From the NCBI RefSeq assembly GCF_902499075.1, contig NZ_CABVPP010000002.1:62001-126000 (forward strand): a DNA stretch of 64,000 nt, given 5' to 3'. The stretch is from Burkholderia pseudomultivorans (GTDB lineage Bacteria; Pseudomonadota; Gammaproteobacteria; Burkholderiales; Burkholderiaceae). Position numbers and translations under genes: made by a program. Of the stretch, positions 18,398 through 27,114 are shown one piece after another (positions within the stretch are counted from its first letter, which is position 1; each line of letters opens with the position of its first letter). The notes below the pieces were generated by a model, which did no database searches, was not told the DNA's origin, and saw only the letters and a list, made by a program, of their open reading frames with translations.

Positions 18398-19212
18398 CAC
18401 GCGCTCCATTTCCCGTTGAGGAACAAATCGCGCTCGGCCGCGCGCCGCCGCACCAGTCCCGGTTGAACGACGCCGCCGGCCTTGTCCCATGCCGGGAACT
18501 GATCGGCTGCCCCGGCATAATCGGCACCGTTGAGCTTCCGCAGGAGTGTCGATGGCTGCCCGCTCGCAAGCGTGACAATTCCGTCGCGACCGGGGTCGCC
18601 AGCACGACGCGCGCGGCCCGGCCCGACGTTGTTCATGATGCTGACGAGCGCCGCTTTCTGTTGCGGCGACAGCGTCACGCGCACGGCGTTGTCGACGAGC
18701 GCCGCGGATGCACGGAGGTTCGCGTCGTGTCGCGCGTCGGCGGTCGCCTGCGTCCAGACAGTGCCCTCGCGCACGTCCGGCCCCGTCGAACCCCATCCGC
18801 ACGTCCACGGCGCGCCGCTCAGTGCGCGCAGCGCGGGATCGTTCGGGATGGGCGCGCCGCCGAGCACCTTGTACCAGATGCCGCGCGCCTGCAGCGCCTT
18901 GCCGAGCGGCGACGCCGGGTCAGGATAGGCAGTGAGGTAGCAGCTTTCGAAGTGCTGAGACAGCGGCCGGCAGAGCTCGAGCCAGTCGTCGGCACCCGCC
19001 GGAGCCGGTGAGCCTTGTAGCACGGTGCTTTGCGGGGAGAATGCTTGCATTGCAGGCATGCTCATGTCCGTTTTTTTCGGATCGATTGGGGGCGTCGGCG
19101 CAGCGCTCGACGCGCTACTTGGCGAGATCGACGGCGTCGGCACGTCAACGACCGGCACCGCTTTCATGCCGAACAGTCGCGCGAGGGCGCCGAACAGGTC
19201 ACTGAGCGCCAT
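18397..19212 (-). CDS. Endolysin, GH24 lysozyme-like
   Basis: A 271-residue muramidase. After an amphipathic and Pro/Ser-rich N-terminal region (about 70 residues) the catalytic part shows a FESCYLTAYPDP segment (putative catalytic Glu and Asp) and PWTCGWGSTGPDV (the GYGxT-type Thr). Further on are ALVSIMNNVGPG and NGADYAGAADQFPAWDKAGG with a RRAAERDLFLNG end, as in T4/P22-type phage lysozymes. The spacing between Glu and the GWGST motif is longer than usual because of an insertion. There is no Sec signal, so export depends on the adjacent holin. It overlaps the holin stop by 14 bases. Confidence 0.85.
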   Translation of the reverse strand: MALSDLFGALARLFGMKAVPVVDVPTPSISPSSASSAAPTPPIDPKKTDMSMPAMQAFSPQSTVLQGSPAPAGADDWLELCRPLSQHFESCYLTAYPDPASPLGKALQARGIWYKVLGGAPIPNDPALRALSGAPWTCGWGSTGPDVREGTVWTQATADARHDANLRASAALVDNAVRVTLSPQQKAALVSIMNNVGPGRARRAGDPGRDGIVTLASGQPSTLLRKLNGADYAGAADQFPAWDKAGGVVQPGLVRRRAAERDLFLNGKWSA

Positions 19213-19483
19213 CGCCGCTCCCCTGCGCCGCGTCGGCCGCCGGCGGCGCCACGCGGCGCACCGCGGTGTAGCGCACGACGAGGATCAGAGCGAACGCGAC
19301 GAGCGCCGCGTAGCGCTGCACGCCTTGCGGCAACAACGCCTTGAGATCCGCGGGCATCGAGTTCCACGCGTCGACGATCGCCGGCCCGGCGGCCGTCACA
19401 ACCGCGAGCGCGCCGCTCACGATGACGGTGCCGCGCCGGTGAAGCGTGCGCCAGTTGTCGGCCAAAGTGATTTTCCATTTCAT
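19199..19483 (-). CDS. Holin
   Basis: A 94-residue protein with two hydrophobic segments (TVIVSGALAVVTAAGPAIV and RYAALVAFALILVVRYTAV) and a charged C-terminal tail, as in class II holins. It overlaps the upstream gene by ATGA and is followed directly by the endolysin, so the position alone supports the call. It would form lesions in the inner membrane that release the endolysin. Confidence 0.8.
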   Translation of the reverse strand: MKWKITLADNWRTLHRRGTVIVSGALAVVTAAGPAIVDAWNSMPADLKALLPQGVQRYAALVAFALILVVRYTAVRRVAPPAADAAQGSGDGAQ

Positions 19484-19821
19484 CGCGTCCACCCCCGCAT
19501 GCCAACGCGATTGCCGGCCGCACTGTAGATCAACTGCTGCGTCAACTGGTCGAGCTTCGCGTTCGTGTCCTTCACGTCCTGCCCGATTCCGCGCAATTGC
19601 TCCTTGACGTCGTTTCGCTGCTGATCGATAGCGCGTTCGATCTGCGCGAAATGCACTTCCTGCTGCTTGTCGTGCTCTTCCAGTGTCTGAACGCGGCCGA
19701 CGAGCGAATACCACATCGCCATCGCGCCGAGCGCCGCAGCGATGGCGGAGTAAATCATTGATTGCACGTTCACAGTGAGGTCGAAAATGCGGCGGCTGCT
19801 GCTTTGCGGAGGCGTGCTCAT
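19480..19821 (-). CDS. Membrane protein with coiled coil, upstream of the holin (hypothetical)
   Basis: A 113-residue protein with one transmembrane helix (MIYSAIAAALGAMAMWYSLV, about residues 22-41) and a long charged coiled coil (QTLEEHDKQQEVHFAQIERA and on). This is the topology of many phage lysis-accessory or hemolysin-XhlA-like proteins. It joins both neighbours by ATGA overlaps. It might assist or antagonise the holin; this is inferred from position. Confidence 0.7.
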   Translation of the reverse strand: MSTPPQSSSRRIFDLTVNVQSMIYSAIAAALGAMAMWYSLVGRVQTLEEHDKQQEVHFAQIERAIDQQRNDVKEQLRGIGQDVKDTNAKLDQLTQQLIYSAAGNRVGMRGWTR

Positions 19822-22820
19822 TTCCCTCGGTCACTCCTTGGTTTCTTTTGCTCGCGACGTGCTTCGTACGCCTGCACGGCCCGTACTCCTGCGCGACCCG
19901 CTGCAGTCGCCTTCTGTTTCAGTGCGCCGACGAACGCCTGCCGCGCTTTCGGCTGCCCCTTGAATTCCTCGAGCGCGCGCGCGAGCTTCTTCGGGTTCAA
20001 CAGCAGGTCGATCGCCGCCTTCTCGGTGCGCGCCGCCGCCTTCGCGACCGCGCGTTGAACGACGTACGCACCGACCGCCGCCGGGATGTTCCCCGTCGCT
20101 GCCGTGCCGATGATTGCCGTATCACCAGTGCGGCCGCGAATCAGGTTGCCGAGCAGGCCGCCCCCGAGCTGCAGGTTCGCTGCCGTCTGACTGCCTGCGG
20201 CCCCGAGCGGCGCGTTCGTCGCAGTCGCGCGCTGCAGATCGGCGAGCAGATTGCGCGCATACTCCTTTGCCGAGCCGGTGAGGTCGCCGGCGCCGGACAA
20301 AGCCGCCTTCGCGCCCTGGAAGGTCATCTGTGCGTCGCCGAAAGCATTGCTCGCCATCAGCCCGAGCTTTTGCAGCGCTTCTTGCACTGCCTGCCGCGAC
20401 TGAAGATCGGCACCGGTCGTCGCTGCCTCGTCGAAGTAGCGCGCGTACGACGGCGATTGCGAACGGAGGTATGAGCTGAAATCGGCGGCCGCCCCGTTCG
20501 CGTCTTGCCGCATCAGCGTGTCGGCTGCGGTTCGCACACGCTCCGCGAGCGCCTGACGCATGAGTTCCTGCCCTTCGCCGCTCAGCCCGGCAAGGTTCGT
20601 CGGCGTGGCCCGCGCCTGCTCGCCAAGTGCGCGCAGATCGTCGAGCGTCGCCGCGGACACCTGATCGGCCGGCCGGATACCCGGCTTCAACTGCTCGCCC
20701 GTGATGCTGTTGATCGTCTGCCGCAGCTTGTTCGGGCTGACGACGCCGGACAGCGGGTCTACCGCACCGTTGAGTCGCGTTTGCAGCGCCTGCTGTGCGT
20801 CGATCGGAGCCGAATCGGCTTGGTAGCGGGCACGCGCCGGCGCATATTCCGGACTCGCGCGATCCATCAGCCCGACGAGCTCGTTTTTCACGGCGATCAG
20901 CGCGCGCGCCTCCGTATTGCGCTCGCGCTGCAGCGCGTAATTGATCTGATCGTCGAGGAACCCTTTCGCGTACAGCAGCCCGCGACCCGACAGCCACGCG
21001 CCCACCCCATCCCCTTCGGCCGTCACCACCGGGCCTTCGCCGAGGTTGTCGGACATGCGCTGCGCAAATCGCATAGCGTCCTGAAACGCGGGCTTCTGTG
21101 CGAGCTCCTGCGCTTCCGGCCATGCCATCGGCACGGAAACGTCGGTTTGCGCGAACAGTTCATCGGCCGTCTGCCCGCGCGCAGCCTTCAGTGCGTCGAT
21201 CGTCTCCGGCGTGCCGGCGACGCGCTCGATGCCTTCGCGCAGCGATTGCATGAGCGGCGCTTGCTGGTCGTCGAATGCCGAACTGCCGCGGCTTTCCGCG
21301 CTCGCTCGAGCCGTTTTCATTGCCTGCCGATATGCCGGCGACTGCATCACGTCGGCCTGCGCTTGCGTCAGCGGCGGCAACTCGGCCTGACCTGCGGCAA
21401 CGCGCGCGGCCTGCTGCTGCGTGAACGCGTCCATCTCGTCTGCGAGATTCGCTCCCACGACGCGCTGCCCCTCCGCGAACCGTGCAGCGTTGTTCGCGGC
21501 CTGACGAGCCGGGAATGCGACCTGACCGTCGGCGGTGTTCTGCAGTTGCCGCTGGATCCGGACGAGCGTCGGATTCTGGCCGGCCTCTGCCGCCGTCGGC
21601 AGACTGCCGGGGATGAGCTCGTCGCTGTTGGAGCGCAGCGTAGCGATGGTCGGATCGAGATCCGCGCCGAGCTCGCCCGCGATCTTCGCCGCGGCCGCGC
21701 GTTCGCCACCACGCACGGCATTCCACGCGCCGGCCAGCGCGGGCCGTGCTGCAGCACCAATCGCGCCGATCGCTTTCCCGGCCAGATAGCCGCCTGCGCC
21801 GAGCCCCGCGCCTTCAACTGCTCCCGGAAGGATGCCGGTATCGTTCAGCGCACCTTGGCTCGCGCCATACAGGCCACCAGACACCAACTGCGGCGCCAGT
21901 TCCGGGCCGGCGACGAGCAGCGGAGCGGCAGCGCCCACGAAATTGCCGGCAGTGCGCCAGCCACTTTCCCCCGCAGCATCCTGTGCCTCTCGCGTGAGCT
22001 TGTCCCGGCCCGAGCGCGCATCGTCGACGAGCCAGTCGCCAGTGTTCGTCGCGCCGACCGCGGAGAGCCCCTTGCCGATCAGCGCCTGCGCACCGAGCAT
22101 GGTTTTGCCGAACCCTTCGCCAATCCCCGCGCCAAGGGACTGCAGTGCTCCACCGCTACCCGCAGCGGCGGGCGACGGAATCGGCAAATCGGTAATGCCG
22201 GGCACAACAGGGCCGCCATCATCCGGCGCGATGCCGAACGAGCTCAAGTCGTAAGGGTCTGCCGGCGATGCGTCTCGATCGCCAGTGCCCCGGCCAAACG
22301 TGGCCGCGCTCGCGCTCGAAATCAGCCCCCCGGACGATGCGACAGGATCGCGAGGGGTGAGCCCAAGCGCCTGCCCGACCGTGCGCGTCGCTGCGATGAG
22401 CTTGGAGCGATATGCGGGATCCTCGGCGTAGCCGCCTTTCACAAGGGCCGCTGCAGTAGCAGCCGCGTCCGGCCCGGTGTTGAGCGCAGCCGGGTACTTG
22501 CGTCGAATCAGCGACGCGTAGTCGTCGGCGAACTCCATCGGAGACGAATAGACCCGATACGCGTCGTCCGAGCCCGTCATGTTGTCGCGCGCACGCGCGC
22601 CACGCCCAGTGAAATCCTTGATGTTCCCGAGATTGTTCGTTCCGGGGATGATCGAGCGCCCCCACCCAGTTTCGTGTCCGAGCTGCCCGAGAACCGTCAC
22701 GGGATCGATACCGGTCTGATCAGCGATTCGCGTCGCGACGTCGCCGTATGCTGCTGCGAACGCGGCCGGCGTGAACGCGCCTTGGCCGAAGCCGCTGACG
22801 TCGTAGATGTCGCCCGGCAT
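19818..22820 (-). CDS. Large virion protein with N-terminal peptidoglycan hydrolase domain (DNA ejection)
   Basis: A 1000-residue protein. The first 150 residues form a glucosaminidase/FlgJ-like (GH73) domain: DPVTVLGQLGHETGWGRSII, then NNLGNIKDFTGRG and YRVYSSPMEFADDYASLIRR, which are the family hallmarks with the catalytic Glu in GHETGWG. The remaining 850 residues are long Ala/Gln/Arg-rich helices with a Gly-rich hydrophobic middle part (residues about 300-370). This build, a muralytic head and a long helical body, matches podovirus internal virion proteins that are ejected to form a channel across the envelope. A YDLSSFGI motif lies near residue 190. The start is the ATG at 22820, in ATGA overlap with the upstream gene. 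Confidence 0.82.
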   Translation of the reverse strand: MPGDIYDVSGFGQGAFTPAAFAAAYGDVATRIADQTGIDPVTVLGQLGHETGWGRSIIPGTNNLGNIKDFTGRGARARDNMTGSDDAYRVYSSPMEFADDYASLIRRKYPAALNTGPDAAATAAALVKGGYAEDPAYRSKLIAATRTVGQALGLTPRDPVASSGGLISSASAATFGRGTGDRDASPADPYDLSSFGIAPDDGGPVVPGITDLPIPSPAAAGSGGALQSLGAGIGEGFGKTMLGAQALIGKGLSAVGATNTGDWLVDDARSGRDKLTREAQDAAGESGWRTAGNFVGAAAPLLVAGPELAPQLVSGGLYGASQGALNDTGILPGAVEGAGLGAGGYLAGKAIGAIGAAARPALAGAWNAVRGGERAAAAKIAGELGADLDPTIATLRSNSDELIPGSLPTAAEAGQNPTLVRIQRQLQNTADGQVAFPARQAANNAARFAEGQRVVGANLADEMDAFTQQQAARVAAGQAELPPLTQAQADVMQSPAYRQAMKTARASAESRGSSAFDDQQAPLMQSLREGIERVAGTPETIDALKAARGQTADELFAQTDVSVPMAWPEAQELAQKPAFQDAMRFAQRMSDNLGEGPVVTAEGDGVGAWLSGRGLLYAKGFLDDQINYALQRERNTEARALIAVKNELVGLMDRASPEYAPARARYQADSAPIDAQQALQTRLNGAVDPLSGVVSPNKLRQTINSITGEQLKPGIRPADQVSAATLDDLRALGEQARATPTNLAGLSGEGQELMRQALAERVRTAADTLMRQDANGAAADFSSYLRSQSPSYARYFDEAATTGADLQSRQAVQEALQKLGLMASNAFGDAQMTFQGAKAALSGAGDLTGSAKEYARNLLADLQRATATNAPLGAAGSQTAANLQLGGGLLGNLIRGRTGDTAIIGTAATGNIPAAVGAYVVQRAVAKAAARTEKAAIDLLLNPKKLARALEEFKGQPKARQAFVGALKQKATAAGRAGVRAVQAYEARREQKKPRSDRGK

Positions 22821-24502
22821 CACACCCCCCAACCGCGCGCCCGAAGCGCCTGGAGCGATTGCTGCGCGCGCGCATCACCCTGCGCCGCCATGCGCTGAAG
22901 CGTCTGGACCTGTGCGCGCTGCTCGGCGCTCATCTCGCCCGGCCGGCCCCCCGTCGATGCACTCGGGGCGCGTCCGCCAAGCACGTCGGTTAACGACGCG
23001 CCGGCCGGGAACTGCCGCCCGCCGATCGTCGCCGGCTGCATCAGCGGCCCGAGGCTGCCGCGGTTCGCGGTGAGGTAGTCCGCGCGCATTTGCGCGGCCA
23101 CGGCGGCCGCCTGCTGCACGCGTCCGACCGCGGACAGATATGCCTGCCACGTTTCCTTCGACGCGTTGTCGGCCGGCGTCCCGTTGCGCACAAGCTGGAT
23201 GTCTTTGTCCGACGCGGCGCCGGGCGGCAGCTGGTTCAGGATCGTGCTGTTCACGAACTGCGCGAGCTGGCCGCGCAGCTGCTGGCCCGCATCCTTGTTT
23301 CCGGTGATCTTCGTCAGGAAGTCGTTGAACGTCCCGGCTGCACCGCTCGCGAAGTCCGGCGCGTTCGCGAGCTGGTTCGCAAGCGCAACCGTGTTCTGGT
23401 ACGTCTGCCGCGCAGTAAGCGCCGCGTTCTGCGCGTCGTTGACGTACTTCTGCTGCGACTCGCTGAGCGGGCCGCTGAACGGATCCGACTTCAGAAGCGG
23501 CGCACCGATCTGATTACCCGAGCGATCGAGCTGAACGGTATACGTACGGCCGTCCGGGCCGAGCATGTCCGTCGTACGCGCAACCGAAGGCTGCGCCTGC
23601 ACAACGGGCTTGTACGAACCGTCCGGATTGCGAGCGTATAGGCTCTGATCGGCGCCGACAGAAATGGGCTTGCCCTCTTCCCACAATTGCTTGCGGGCAG
23701 CAAGACCGTTATCGAATTGCTGCTGCTGTTGCTGCTGATCGAGTTTCCGGGTAGCGAGCTGATTCGCGACGTCGGTCTGCTTCACGTTGCTGTATGCATT
23801 CAGCCCTGCGATGCCGCCGAGGCCAATCAGTTGCCCGAGATTGCGCGAGCCATCGTTACCCGCGAGCATCGTCAGGCCAGACGCGATCAGCGCCTGACTC
23901 GCGGCCGGGCTCATGTTGGAGATGCTTGCGCCGAGACGTTCGAGCAGCCCTTTCGACTTCGCCGGCGACTGCACAGCATCCTGCGCGGCACCCGACAGCA
24001 TGCCGAGCAGACCGCCGGAAGCAGGCGTGCTCGGCGCGGGCGTTGCGTTCTGCGTCGTCGAGCCGTCATCGGCCATCACGGGAGTTACTGGCATATCGGG
24101 CACCGTTACGGGCTGCAGCTGCATCGGCGCGCCCGCGAGACGCCGTTCGAGCAGCGCGTCTGCCACCGGAGGATTCGCCGATTGCGCGACCTGCGACGCC
24201 GCGGCAGCGGTGAGCGGTGCCGGTTGCTGCATCGGATTCGGGCCCACGCCGACGAGCGCGCCACCTTGCTGTGCCTGCGCACGTGCCGCTTCGTCCGGCA
24301 CGATCGTCGGAGACGCGAGCGGTGAAGTCGGCGCGGCACCCGCGTACGGATTGCGATCTGCGCTGCGGCCGAGCTGGTCGATCAGACTCGAGACGGACGT
24401 CGGCCGCGCGCCGAGCGCTGCGAGCAGACCGCTGAGCGTGTTAGCGCCAGCCGCCGGCGCAGCCGGATAGTTCCCGTTGATCAAAGTGTCGAGCAGAGGC
24501 AT
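22820..24502 (-). CDS. Internal virion / ejection protein (hypothetical)
   Basis: A 560-residue Ala/Gln-rich protein. The N-terminal half has low-complexity linkers (Ala/Pro/Thr), including a run of Gln (LDQQQQQQQF, about residue 260). The C-terminal half is helical with a GAAGTFNDFLTKITGNKDAG segment that resembles the C terminus of other podovirus ejection proteins. It is co-translated with the hydrolase-fused virion protein and follows two small Gly-rich proteins. It is probably the second ejection protein. Confidence 0.7.
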   Translation of the reverse strand: MPLLDTLINGNYPAAPAAGANTLSGLLAALGARPTSVSSLIDQLGRSADRNPYAGAAPTSPLASPTIVPDEAARAQAQQGGALVGVGPNPMQQPAPLTAAAASQVAQSANPPVADALLERRLAGAPMQLQPVTVPDMPVTPVMADDGSTTQNATPAPSTPASGGLLGMLSGAAQDAVQSPAKSKGLLERLGASISNMSPAASQALIASGLTMLAGNDGSRNLGQLIGLGGIAGLNAYSNVKQTDVANQLATRKLDQQQQQQQFDNGLAARKQLWEEGKPISVGADQSLYARNPDGSYKPVVQAQPSVARTTDMLGPDGRTYTVQLDRSGNQIGAPLLKSDPFSGPLSESQQKYVNDAQNAALTARQTYQNTVALANQLANAPDFASGAAGTFNDFLTKITGNKDAGQQLRGQLAQFVNSTILNQLPPGAASDKDIQLVRNGTPADNASKETWQAYLSAVGRVQQAAAVAAQMRADYLTANRGSLGPLMQPATIGGRQFPAGASLTDVLGGRAPSASTGGRPGEMSAEQRAQVQTLQRMAAQGDARAQQSLQALRARGWGV

Positions 24503-24509
24503 TTCGTCC

Positions 24510-24818
24510 TCACAGGAGCGTCGACAGGCCGCCAGCGAGGCCGCCAACACCGGCGCCGATCAGCGTGCCAATCCCCGGCACAACAGAGCCGACGGCCGCA
24601 CCGGTGCCCGCGCCCTTGAGCGTCGCGCCCGCGATGTTGCCGAAGCTATTGCCGCTGTGGCTCGGGTCGACGAGACGCTGAATCAGGCCGCCCGAGATAT
24701 TGCCGGCCGCCATCCATGGCGACGCAGCGCCCATTCCGCGCGCACCGAGTCCGACGAGCGAGTTCAGCTGCGAAGTCGGATTCGGTTGCGGCGTACTGCC
24801 GTTGTGGCTTTCGCTCAT
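24510..24818 (-). CDS. Small Gly-rich virion-module protein
   Basis: A 102-residue protein with a Gly/Ala-rich hydrophobic C terminus (AAVGSVVPGIGTLIGAGVGG) of the kind that inserts in membranes, as in the small ejected proteins of podoviruses. It overlaps the upstream gene by ATGA and precedes the 560-residue protein. The role is inferred from position. Confidence 0.65.
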   Translation of the reverse strand: MSESHNGSTPQPNPTSQLNSLVGLGARGMGAASPWMAAGNISGGLIQRLVDPSHSGNSFGNIAGATLKGAGTGAAVGSVVPGIGTLIGAGVGGLAGGLSTLL

Positions 24819-25264
24819 GCGATTGTCCCCGGTCTATAATTCATCAGCATTTGCAGCAGGCCGTTGCCCCCGACGGAGCCCGGTGCCGCTACGAAGTTCG
24901 CAATCGGTGCGCTGAACTCCTGCGCCCGCAAGCCCATCCCCGCGCCGCGGCCACCCATGCCCCCCATCGTCGTTGGTTGAGGGACCGACAGCGCCTTGCT
25001 TGCCGCGCCGAGCGTGTCGCTCAGCTTTCCGAGCGTATCGGCCCCGGGCATCGTGAAGCCGTACGTGTTCGGCCCCACATTCGGCGCACTCACACTCATC
25101 CCCGAACTGATTCCCGACAGGCCGGCAAGAGACGGCATACCAAAGCCCGACGAAAAGCCGTCCGGCATCGTGAAGCCGAAACTGTTGCTCCCTACGTCGG
25201 ATGCGCCCTGACCAAAGGCAGTCGATGCGTTGCTCAAGCCGCCGCTGGATCCGAAAATGCCCAT
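24815..25264 (-). CDS. Gly/Ser-rich virion-module protein with repeated FGFTMP motif
   Basis: A 149-residue low-complexity protein, Gly and Ser rich, with a repeated unit: NSFGFTMPDG near residue 28 and NTYGFTMPGAD near residue 67. It ends in a Gly/Met-rich stretch and a short helix. I recognise no family. It lies among the ejection genes and is probably a minor virion component. Confidence 0.6.
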   Translation of the reverse strand: MGIFGSSGGLSNASTAFGQGASDVGSNSFGFTMPDGFSSGFGMPSLAGLSGISSGMSVSAPNVGPNTYGFTMPGADTLGKLSDTLGAASKALSVPQPTTMGGMGGRGAGMGLRAQEFSAPIANFVAAPGSVGGNGLLQMLMNYRPGTIA

Positions 25265-25282
25265 TCTTGACCCCGATTTCGT

Positions 25283-26299
25283 TTAGCCGAAGATGCCGCC
25301 GCTGAGCTTCGATCCGATCCCGAGCCCCAACTGACCGAGGCCAAGCAGTGTGCCCATCCCACTCCCACTGCCACCAGACTGCGTCGTCGAAGTGATGCCG
25401 GCACCGCTGCCAAGCGCGCCGCTGAGCCCCTTCGAGAGGATCGACAGCTGTTGGTACGGTTGATTGACTTGGTTGAACCATTGCTGATACAGCGCGTTCA
25501 GCCGGTCTTGGTCGTTCGATTGCGCGACCGTGCCGCCCGTCAGCTGATTGCCATACAGGCTCGAGGTCGCGGTGTTCGCGCCGGTCGCCGTGCCGAGCGC
25601 GCCGAGAATGTTGCCCTGCTGGTTCTGGTAGTTCTGGCTCGCCTGCGAGTTGTACGCGGTGTTCGCGGCCGTGCCGACCGACTGGTTCGCGAGATTCACA
25701 GCGTTCTGCTGAGCCGCGTTCTGCGTCGCGACGTTCGCCGCCGTGTTGTACGCCGAGTTGTACATGCTCGACGTGTTGTCGTTCAGTGCACGCGCCAGAT
25801 TCTGCTCGTTCTGCGACGTCACCTGCTGCTGCGCCGAGCCGCCGAATGCACCGGCATTGCGAAACTGCGCCATCGTGCTCGCGGCAGTACCGTTCTTGTA
25901 CGCATCGGTGATTGCCTGATTCGACGAAGCGACCGTCTGTGCGAGATACGGGTTGTTCGCGGGATCCGCGAACCTCGCCGCGGCGTCGGACGCCGTAACG
26001 TTGCCCGTGAACGGATTCGAAATCGAAAAACCGTTCGGATTGCCCGTGAGCGTGCGGTAATAGTCCATTGCCGCCGCAGCGGTGCCCGCTTGATTGCCGG
26101 CCGCGTTCGTCAGCCCCTGAATCGCGCCGGTCTGCGTCTGGTTCAGGTCGGCAACCGTCTGCCCGGTGTACTGCGGAATGTCCTGCTTCGACAGGTCCGA
26201 AGAACGCTTGAGCAGGTCGAGCGCGTACGGCTTCGCCCAGTCCGGCAAATCCGTCGTCGTCGTTTGGCTGCCGCCACCACCACCGCCACTGTCCGCCAT
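25283..26299 (-). CDS. Tail or ejection protein, Asn/Gln-rich
   Basis: A 338-residue protein starting MADSGGGGGGSQTTTTDLPD, followed by a PDWAKPYALDLLKRSSDLSK segment. A long helical region follows, rich in Ala, Asn, Gln and Thr (repeats such as NTAANVATQNAAQQNAVNLA). The pattern PxWxxPYxxDLL near the N terminus recurs in podovirus virion proteins encoded downstream of the head genes. It is the first gene after an internal terminator, so its expression may differ from the head genes. The start at 26299 is chosen over a longer frame by its fit to that pattern. Confidence 0.7.
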   Translation of the reverse strand: MADSGGGGGGSQTTTTDLPDWAKPYALDLLKRSSDLSKQDIPQYTGQTVADLNQTQTGAIQGLTNAAGNQAGTAAAAMDYYRTLTGNPNGFSISNPFTGNVTASDAAARFADPANNPYLAQTVASSNQAITDAYKNGTAASTMAQFRNAGAFGGSAQQQVTSQNEQNLARALNDNTSSMYNSAYNTAANVATQNAAQQNAVNLANQSVGTAANTAYNSQASQNYQNQQGNILGALGTATGANTATSSLYGNQLTGGTVAQSNDQDRLNALYQQWFNQVNQPYQQLSILSKGLSGALGSGAGITSTTQSGGSGSGMGTLLGLGQLGLGIGSKLSGGIFG

Positions 26300-26318
26300 T
26301 TCGCTCTCCAAAAACAAA

Positions 26319-26352
26319 ACGGCTCGCTTCCCCTTTCAGGGAAACGAGCCGT
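26319..26352 (-). terminator. Strong hairpin with T tract inside the late operon
   Basis: On the minus strand two 14-base arms (ACGGCTCGTTTCCC and GGGAAGCGAGCCGT, with minor G-T pairing) enclose a 6-base loop and are followed by TTTGTTTTT. It lies between the acetyltransferase-like gene and the 338-residue virion protein and would reduce transcription of everything further left unless antitermination acts. Confidence 0.8.
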
Positions 26353-26392
26353 CCGCAGATAGGCTTAAACTTCAGTCGATTTTGTATGCCGA

Positions 26393-26815
26393 CTATTGCG
26401 CCGTCAAATCGTCAAGGGGACATTCGTACGTTGTGCTGCGCATCTTGAACCCATGATGCCCCGCAACTTTTTCCCAGCCGCGGCGCGACGAACCGAACGT
26501 AAGCATGCGAGCGCCCGCCGCACGGGCCATCTGCATCAAATCGGCACGGAAAACGCTCATCACGTCGAAGCCGTTGCGTGCCCATAGCAGCCAGATATGA
26601 AAGTCCCGCCCGATGAGGTGAATTACCATCCAGCCGACGCGCTCGCCATCCACGAAGAGCAGGCAGAGAACCGCGCTTCCGTTCATACACGCAAAAAACA
26701 CTTCTTCAGGTATCGTGCCATCCGACATTGGGATTTCATCGAACTGCCCGCGGATTGTCGGCCATACGTCGCGCAGTTCGGCCGGCGGCACGACGATCAA
26801 TTGCCGGTCAGACAT
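26393..26815 (-). CDS. GNAT-like acetyltransferase fold protein in the virion module
   Basis: A 140-residue protein. The order of segments (an N-terminal helix pair, ACMNGSAVLCLLFVDGERVG strand pair, HLIGRDFHIWLLWARNGFDV, then a helix and a GSSRRGWEKVAGHHGFKMRST segment) matches small GNAT proteins, with a GHHGF motif like that closing the acetyl-CoA fold. GNAT-like proteins of unknown role recur in podovirus head modules. The start at 26815 has a GGAG nine bases upstream. Confidence 0.6.
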   Translation of the reverse strand: MSDRQLIVVPPAELRDVWPTIRGQFDEIPMSDGTIPEEVFFACMNGSAVLCLLFVDGERVGWMVIHLIGRDFHIWLLWARNGFDVMSVFRADLMQMARAAGARMLTFGSSRRGWEKVAGHHGFKMRSTTYECPLDDLTAQ

Positions 26816-27114
26816 CTGCATTCTCTCCATTGGCCCGGCTTGCCTGCCTCGATGCACATCCAGCCGAGCACGATGTAGCGCGCGCCGGCATTGCCGAGCT
26901 CGGCCGGCGCCGAATTCTTGATGAAATCGCCACGCGCGTACGGTGTCACCGACGTTGCCGCCGGGGGCGCCGTGGCAGCGTTGTTCACAGCGGCCGCTTG
27001 GCCGTCAGACAGCGCATTGAGCTGATTCACGATCGGCTCCATGCAACGCCGCAGCGCCGCAATGAGCGTCGCGATGTTCCCCGGTTGACCGAGATCGGGC
27101 GCACGCAGTCGCAT
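26797..27114 (-). CDS. Small head-to-tail region protein (hypothetical)
   Basis: A 105-residue protein. The N-terminal helix (TLIAALRRCMEPIVNQLNAL) could be a coiled coil; an Ala/Pro linker follows, then a short Cys-containing end (YIVLGWMCIEAGKPGQWREC). ATGA overlap with the upstream gene and 19-base overlap with the next show tight translational coupling. No family recognised. Confidence 0.65.
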   Translation of the reverse strand: MRLRAPDLGQPGNIATLIAALRRCMEPIVNQLNALSDGQAAAVNNAATAPPAATSVTPYARGDFIKNSAPAELGNAGARYIVLGWMCIEAGKPGQWRECRCLTGN

